Assembly: GCA_016934645.1 (NCBI GenBank)
Contig: JAFGSL010000061.1
Location: forward strand, 1 to 10,653
Length of the DNA stretch: 10,653 nt
Direction: 5' to 3'
From: Anaerolineae bacterium
Lineage (GTDB): Bacteria; Chloroflexota; Anaerolineae; B4-G1; SLSP01
Shown here: in pieces, positions 7,584 to 10,653 of the stretch
Layout of the letters: each line of letters opens with the position of its first letter
How positions within the stretch are numbered: the stretch's first letter is position 1
Notes under the pieces: model-generated
Database searches by the model: none
What the model saw: the letters and a program-made list of their open reading frames with translations, nothing else
What the model was told of the DNA's origin: nothing
Position numbers and translations under genes: made by a program

Positions 7584-10460
7584 ATGGACGATAACAACAC
7601 GCTGAACCACGCGTCGCACACTGAGCAGAAGCCGGAACGGCTGACGATTGCTCTGTTCACGTATGGCTTGATGGACACAATTGGCGAGGCCGTGTGGTTG
7701 GGCATGGAAGATGTGGCGCGCGAGCACGACGTCAATTTGATCTGTTGCTCTGGCGGATCGTGGCAGGTTTCTCCTGGTGTGGTGGAGCCTGCTAATGCGC
7801 TCTACGATATGACGGCTGCCGAGCGCGTGGACGGTCTCGTGATCTGGGCAGGCGTGTTACACAGCGTAGACACCGAGACGGCGCATGCCTTCTGCCGGCG
7901 CTACGCTCCGCTGCCGGTCGTGACGCTTGGCCTGCAGGTAGAGGGCATCCCGGCTGTGTTGGCCGATAACTACACGGGGATGTACAGTGTGGTCGAGCAC
8001 TTGGCGGCGGTTCACGGTTATCGCCGGATCGCCTTTGTGCGCGGCCCAGAAGGGCACGAGGAAGCCGAAGATCGTTATCGCGCTTACCGGGACGTGCTGG
8101 CGGCGCACAGTCTGGAGTTGGACCTGGCGCTGGTGGCGCCGGGAAACAACCAACACGCTGCCGGCGTGGAAGCGGTCGAACTGCTATGCGATACGCGCCA
8201 TCTGCGCCCGCAAGATGATTTCGACGCCGTAGTCGCCGCCAATGACAACATGGCCTTCGGCGTGTTGGAGACCCTGCAGGCGCGCGGCATCCGCGTCCCG
8301 GACGATGTTGCGGTCGTGGGGTTCGACGATTTTGAAGAGGACCGGCACAGCTCTCCTCCGCTCACCTCGGTGCCGTGGCCTGGGTACGCGCAGGGACGCC
8401 AGGCGGCGGAATTGCTGTTGGCGTTGCTCGAACACGCTTCGGCGCCCGCCGTAACGCACGTGCCCACCGAACTGGTTATCCGCGAATCGTGCGGGTGTGT
8501 GATCCCCGCCGTGCAACAGGCCGGCACAGCATCGCTCGATGTGTCCGCAGAAGCGTCGTTTGCGGCGCTGTCGGCGGAGCGTGACGCCGCCCTGGACGAA
8601 TTAGCGCAGGCCATGCAGGATGTCGGCACACAGTCATTGACGCTGGATCTCGCAACCCTGGCCGAGTTGTGGGATCTTTTCCTGATCGCGCTCGACCCCG
8701 CGTCGAATGGCAACTGTCTGCCCAGATTGCTTACGCTTGTGCGCCGGACCACCGATGCGGGCGTCGATGCCAACGTGTGGCACACAGCGTTCTCATTGCT
8801 GCGTCGTCGCGCTCTGGCGTATGCGGCTTCTGGCGACATGCGCTCACGTCTGGAAAGTCATTGCCACCAGGCGCGGGTGATGATCAGTTATGAAGTGCAA
8901 CGCACGCTGGCGCGTGGCGCCTGGTGGGCGGACAATCAGGCGGATCACTTACGTGTTGTCGAGCAGGCCTTGATGGTAGCGTCCGATCTGGATCATTTTG
9001 CCGGCGTGTTGGTGCAGCAATTCCCGACGCTGGACATTCCCGGGTGCGCCGTCGTTCTCTACGAGGACGCTGAGCAACCGCTGTCCGCCCGCGTGCTCGC
9101 GGCTTACGATGGGCATCAGCGTGTAGAACAGGCAACACCGCTGTTCACTGCGCAGATGCTGTTGCCGGAAACGCTCTGGCCCTATGACCGGCGTTTTAGC
9201 CTAGTGCTCGAGGCATTGCGCGTGCGTCAAGAACGGTTGGGTTACGTCTTGTTTGAGGTTGGCCCACGCGATGGTGATCTGTACGGTGCGCTGCGCGATC
9301 AACTCAGTAGCGCCCTGCACGTCGTGCGGCTGATCGAAGACAACCGCCGCGCCCAGGCATCGCTCGAACAATCCTACACCGCCGTGGAACAACAAGTGCA
9401 GGCACGCACTGCTGAACTACAGCGGGAAATCGCCAGCCGTGAGATGTTGTACGAGCGGCGGGCGCTCCAGGTGCAGACCAGCACGCAGATTTCACAGGAA
9501 ATCGCCGCCGTGCCTGCGTTGGATGAATTGTACCGCCTGGTGGTCACGTTGATCAAGGAGCGTTTTGATTACTACCACGCGCAAATCTTCCGCCATGATC
9601 TGGAAATCAATGCCGTCCGCCTGATCACCGGCTACGGTGAGGTAGGAGCGAAGATGCTGGCGGAGGGACACCAGATTGAGATGGGCATAGGCGTAGTTGG
9701 GACGGCGGCAGAGACAGGACAGCCAGTTCTCGCAACGGACGTGACCCAGGACCGGGATTGGCGTCCCAATCCCAATCTGCCGGAAACGCAGGGTGAACTG
9801 GCTGTGCCCATTCGCCTGCGCGAAGAGGTGTTTGGCATCCTGGACGTGCAAAGCGACCGCGCGGGCGCGCTGACCCTGGATGATCAATTGCTGTTGCAGC
9901 AGTTGTGCGGGCAGATCGCGATTGCGATTGAGAACACGCGATTGCGCGAGGAGATGGAAGGCCGCCTGGAGACCTTGAACCTGCTCCAGCAGTCGATGTC
10001 GCGGGAAGGCTGGGAAGCCTTGCGTGAGCAGCGCCGGGGTCTCCAGGGTTACATGTATGACCACGGCGCTGTACAACCGTTGATGCAACCTCCGGAGGCG
10101 GGACGTGAGGTGTATGTGGTGCCGGTCGCCGTGCAGCAAGAAGTTGTGGGGCAACTTGCTGTGCAAGCTGATCCAGCGCATCCACTTTCGGAGGAGGAAC
10201 GAATGTTGCTGGACGCGATCGCGGAGCAGGTCGCCTCGGCGTTGGATAGGGCCAGGTTGTTCGAAGACACCCGCCGCAGCGCCGCACGCGACCAGATCAT
10301 CGGTGAACTGAGCGCGCAGATGCGCACTTCGTTGGACATTGATCAGGTGCTCCAGAATGCCGTGCGGGATATGGTCAGCACCTTGAATTTTGCCCGCGTC
10401 GAGGTGCGATTGAGCGGCGCAGACCTGGAAGAGGCGGCCACAGAGGAGGTCAACGTATGA
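7584..10460 (+). CDS. Large cytoplasmic LacI-fold/GAF sensor protein, no output domain
   Basis: 958 residues from the ATG chosen by its ribosome binding site, with no signal peptide, membrane segment or N-terminal helix-turn-helix. Residues 19-300 are a Peripla_BP_3-like ligand-binding domain ('HGYRRIAFVRGPEG', 'AANDNMAFGVL', 'VAVVGFDDF'), ending in Arg-Glu-Ser-Cys-Gly-Cys (Cys303, Cys305). A helical region (320-455) leads to a GAF-like domain (about 455-585) with 'LGYVLFEVGPRDGDLY' and 'QLSSALHVVRL'. A coiled coil (585-625), a canonical GAF (630-790, 'GELAVPIRLREEVFGILDVQSD'), a half-GAF (806-896, Trp810, 'GYMY') and the shared end segment (901-943) follow. In the binding domain it is closer to the gene at the left edge than to the one at 1837; for example both have 'RGIRVP' and 'VAVVGFDD'. 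There is no catalytic output. Its stop overlaps the next gene's start, so it is probably coupled to a membrane partner. Confidence 0.9.
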   Translation: MDDNNTLNHASHTEQKPERLTIALFTYGLMDTIGEAVWLGMEDVAREHDVNLICCSGGSWQVSPGVVEPANALYDMTAAERVDGLVIWAGVLHSVDTETAHAFCRRYAPLPVVTLGLQVEGIPAVLADNYTGMYSVVEHLAAVHGYRRIAFVRGPEGHEEAEDRYRAYRDVLAAHSLELDLALVAPGNNQHAAGVEAVELLCDTRHLRPQDDFDAVVAANDNMAFGVLETLQARGIRVPDDVAVVGFDDFEEDRHSSPPLTSVPWPGYAQGRQAAELLLALLEHASAPAVTHVPTELVIRESCGCVIPAVQQAGTASLDVSAEASFAALSAERDAALDELAQAMQDVGTQSLTLDLATLAELWDLFLIALDPASNGNCLPRLLTLVRRTTDAGVDANVWHTAFSLLRRRALAYAASGDMRSRLESHCHQARVMISYEVQRTLARGAWWADNQADHLRVVEQALMVASDLDHFAGVLVQQFPTLDIPGCAVVLYEDAEQPLSARVLAAYDGHQRVEQATPLFTAQMLLPETLWPYDRRFSLVLEALRVRQERLGYVLFEVGPRDGDLYGALRDQLSSALHVVRLIEDNRRAQASLEQSYTAVEQQVQARTAELQREIASREMLYERRALQVQTSTQISQEIAAVPALDELYRLVVTLIKERFDYYHAQIFRHDLEINAVRLITGYGEVGAKMLAEGHQIEMGIGVVGTAAETGQPVLATDVTQDRDWRPNPNLPETQGELAVPIRLREEVFGILDVQSDRAGALTLDDQLLLQQLCGQIAIAIENTRLREEMEGRLETLNLLQQSMSREGWEALREQRRGLQGYMYDHGAVQPLMQPPEAGREVYVVPVAVQQEVVGQLAVQADPAHPLSEEERMLLDAIAEQVASALDRARLFEDTRRSAARDQIIGELSAQMRTSLDIDQVLQNAVRDMVSTLNFARVEVRLSGADLEEAATEEVNV
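10443..10450 (+). promoter_or_regulatory. Strong ribosome binding site of the gene at 10457
   Basis: GAGGAGGT, a near-perfect Shine-Dalgarno, lies inside the end of the upstream gene, 6 nt before the ATG at 10457. A second ATG at 10461 is in another frame and hits TGA after three codons. Confidence 0.8.
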
Positions 10461-10653
10461 ATGACCTGTTGACGAACGAGACCTTGCAGATTGCAGCGTG
10501 GCTGGTAGGTTTGCTGGAGTTGATTCTGGCCTTGTACATACTGCTCCTCAATACCCGGCACACGGTCAATCGCCACGTCAGCCTCCTGCTGTTCATCTTT
10601 GCCGTCAATAATCTGGCCATGGGGACGCTATTTGGCGTTACGCGGGCTGCAGA
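10457..10653 (+). CDS. Multi-pass membrane protein N-terminus, probable 7TM-type histidine kinase (3' partial)
   Basis: The start overlaps the previous stop as ATGA, with a strong ribosome binding site. 65 full codons are visible. A short N-terminus (MNDLLTNETLQ) precedes a hydrophobic helix (about 11-32, 'WLVGLLELILALYILLL'). Then come a polar turn 'NTRHTVNRHVS' and a second helix (about 41-58, 'LLLFIFAVNNLAMG'). The order helix, Asn-x-Arg-(x)4-Asn-Arg turn, helix is like the N-terminal 7TM region (HisKA_7TM-like) that in Chloroflexota often precedes GAF and histidine-kinase domains. That comparison is from memory of family style; the catalytic part lies beyond the right edge and is unseen. 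If it is a kinase, it is the natural output for the four output-less sensors before it. Other multi-pass membrane proteins remain possible. Confidence 0.6.
   Translation, partial: MNDLLTNETLQIAAWLVGLLELILALYILLLNTRHTVNRHVSLLLFIFAVNNLAMGTLFGVTRAA

Noticed and set aside
7538..7594. 18-codon frame beginning ATGATGATG at the end of the Cache gene and running past the start at 7584
   Set aside because: It overlaps the Cache stop as ATGA, but has only a weak purine-rich stretch upstream and overlaps the better-supported start. Too short to separate from chance.
8084..8839. 251-codon open frame on the - strand
   Set aside because: Ser/Ala/Arg-rich low-complexity product wholly opposite the LacI-fold gene at 7584; no ribosome binding site or domain recognised.
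9492..10287. Two overlapping long - strand frames (9492-10181 and 9625-10287)
   Set aside because: Both lie opposite the GAF and half-GAF coding region, have compositional bias and no family resemblance; two frames open on the same strand points to codon bias, not genes.

Overview
This window is almost wholly coding and all genes lie on the + strand. It carries five consecutive genes: one cut by the left edge, three complete, and one cut by the right edge. GC content looks moderately high, roughly 58-60% by eye. All five look like signal-sensing proteins and they form one apparent operon. The protein style suggests a member of the phylum Chloroflexota (Anaerolineae/Caldilineae-like): cytoplasmic LacI-fold sensor domains followed by helical segments, GAF domains, truncated GAF-like modules containing a 'W...GYxY' motif, and a 7TM-type membrane protein downstream. 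This placement is inference from protein style, not from a marker gene.

Layout: (1) 2-1828, a LacI-type substrate-binding-domain sensor whose N-terminus lies outside the window. (2) 1837-5079, a 1080-residue paralogue with the same front end plus a half-GAF, a full GAF and a second half-GAF. (3) 5148-7541, a membrane receptor (TM, double Cache-like extracytoplasmic domain, TM, HAMP) whose cytoplasmic tail has the same GAF, half-GAF and end segment. (4) 7584-10460, a second large LacI-fold/GAF paralogue. (5) 10457-edge, the N-terminus of a multi-pass membrane protein, probably a 7TM-type histidine kinase. Junctions are tight: 8 nt, 68 nt, 42 nt, then a 4-nt ATGA overlap. No promoter, terminator, tRNA, rRNA, CRISPR array or mobile element was recognised.

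The main point of interest is that none of the four sensor genes contains a recognisable output domain. There is no HTH, no HisKA/HATPase, no GGDEF/EAL, no receiver and no methyl-accepting domain. All four end at the same place, a short helical segment resembling the first quarter of a GAF domain. The three LacI-fold proteins also share a strictly conserved Ser-Cys-Gly-Cys motif directly after the binding domain. A reasonable but unproven model is a multi-input sensory complex, with three cytoplasmic small-molecule sensors and one extracytoplasmic Cache receptor. These would pair through their shared GAF-type modules and report to a kinase encoded at or beyond the right edge. The 68-nt gap before the Cache gene is AT-richer than its surroundings. 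It holds a 21-codon ORF and four short mutually pairable hexamers, a possible translational control point.
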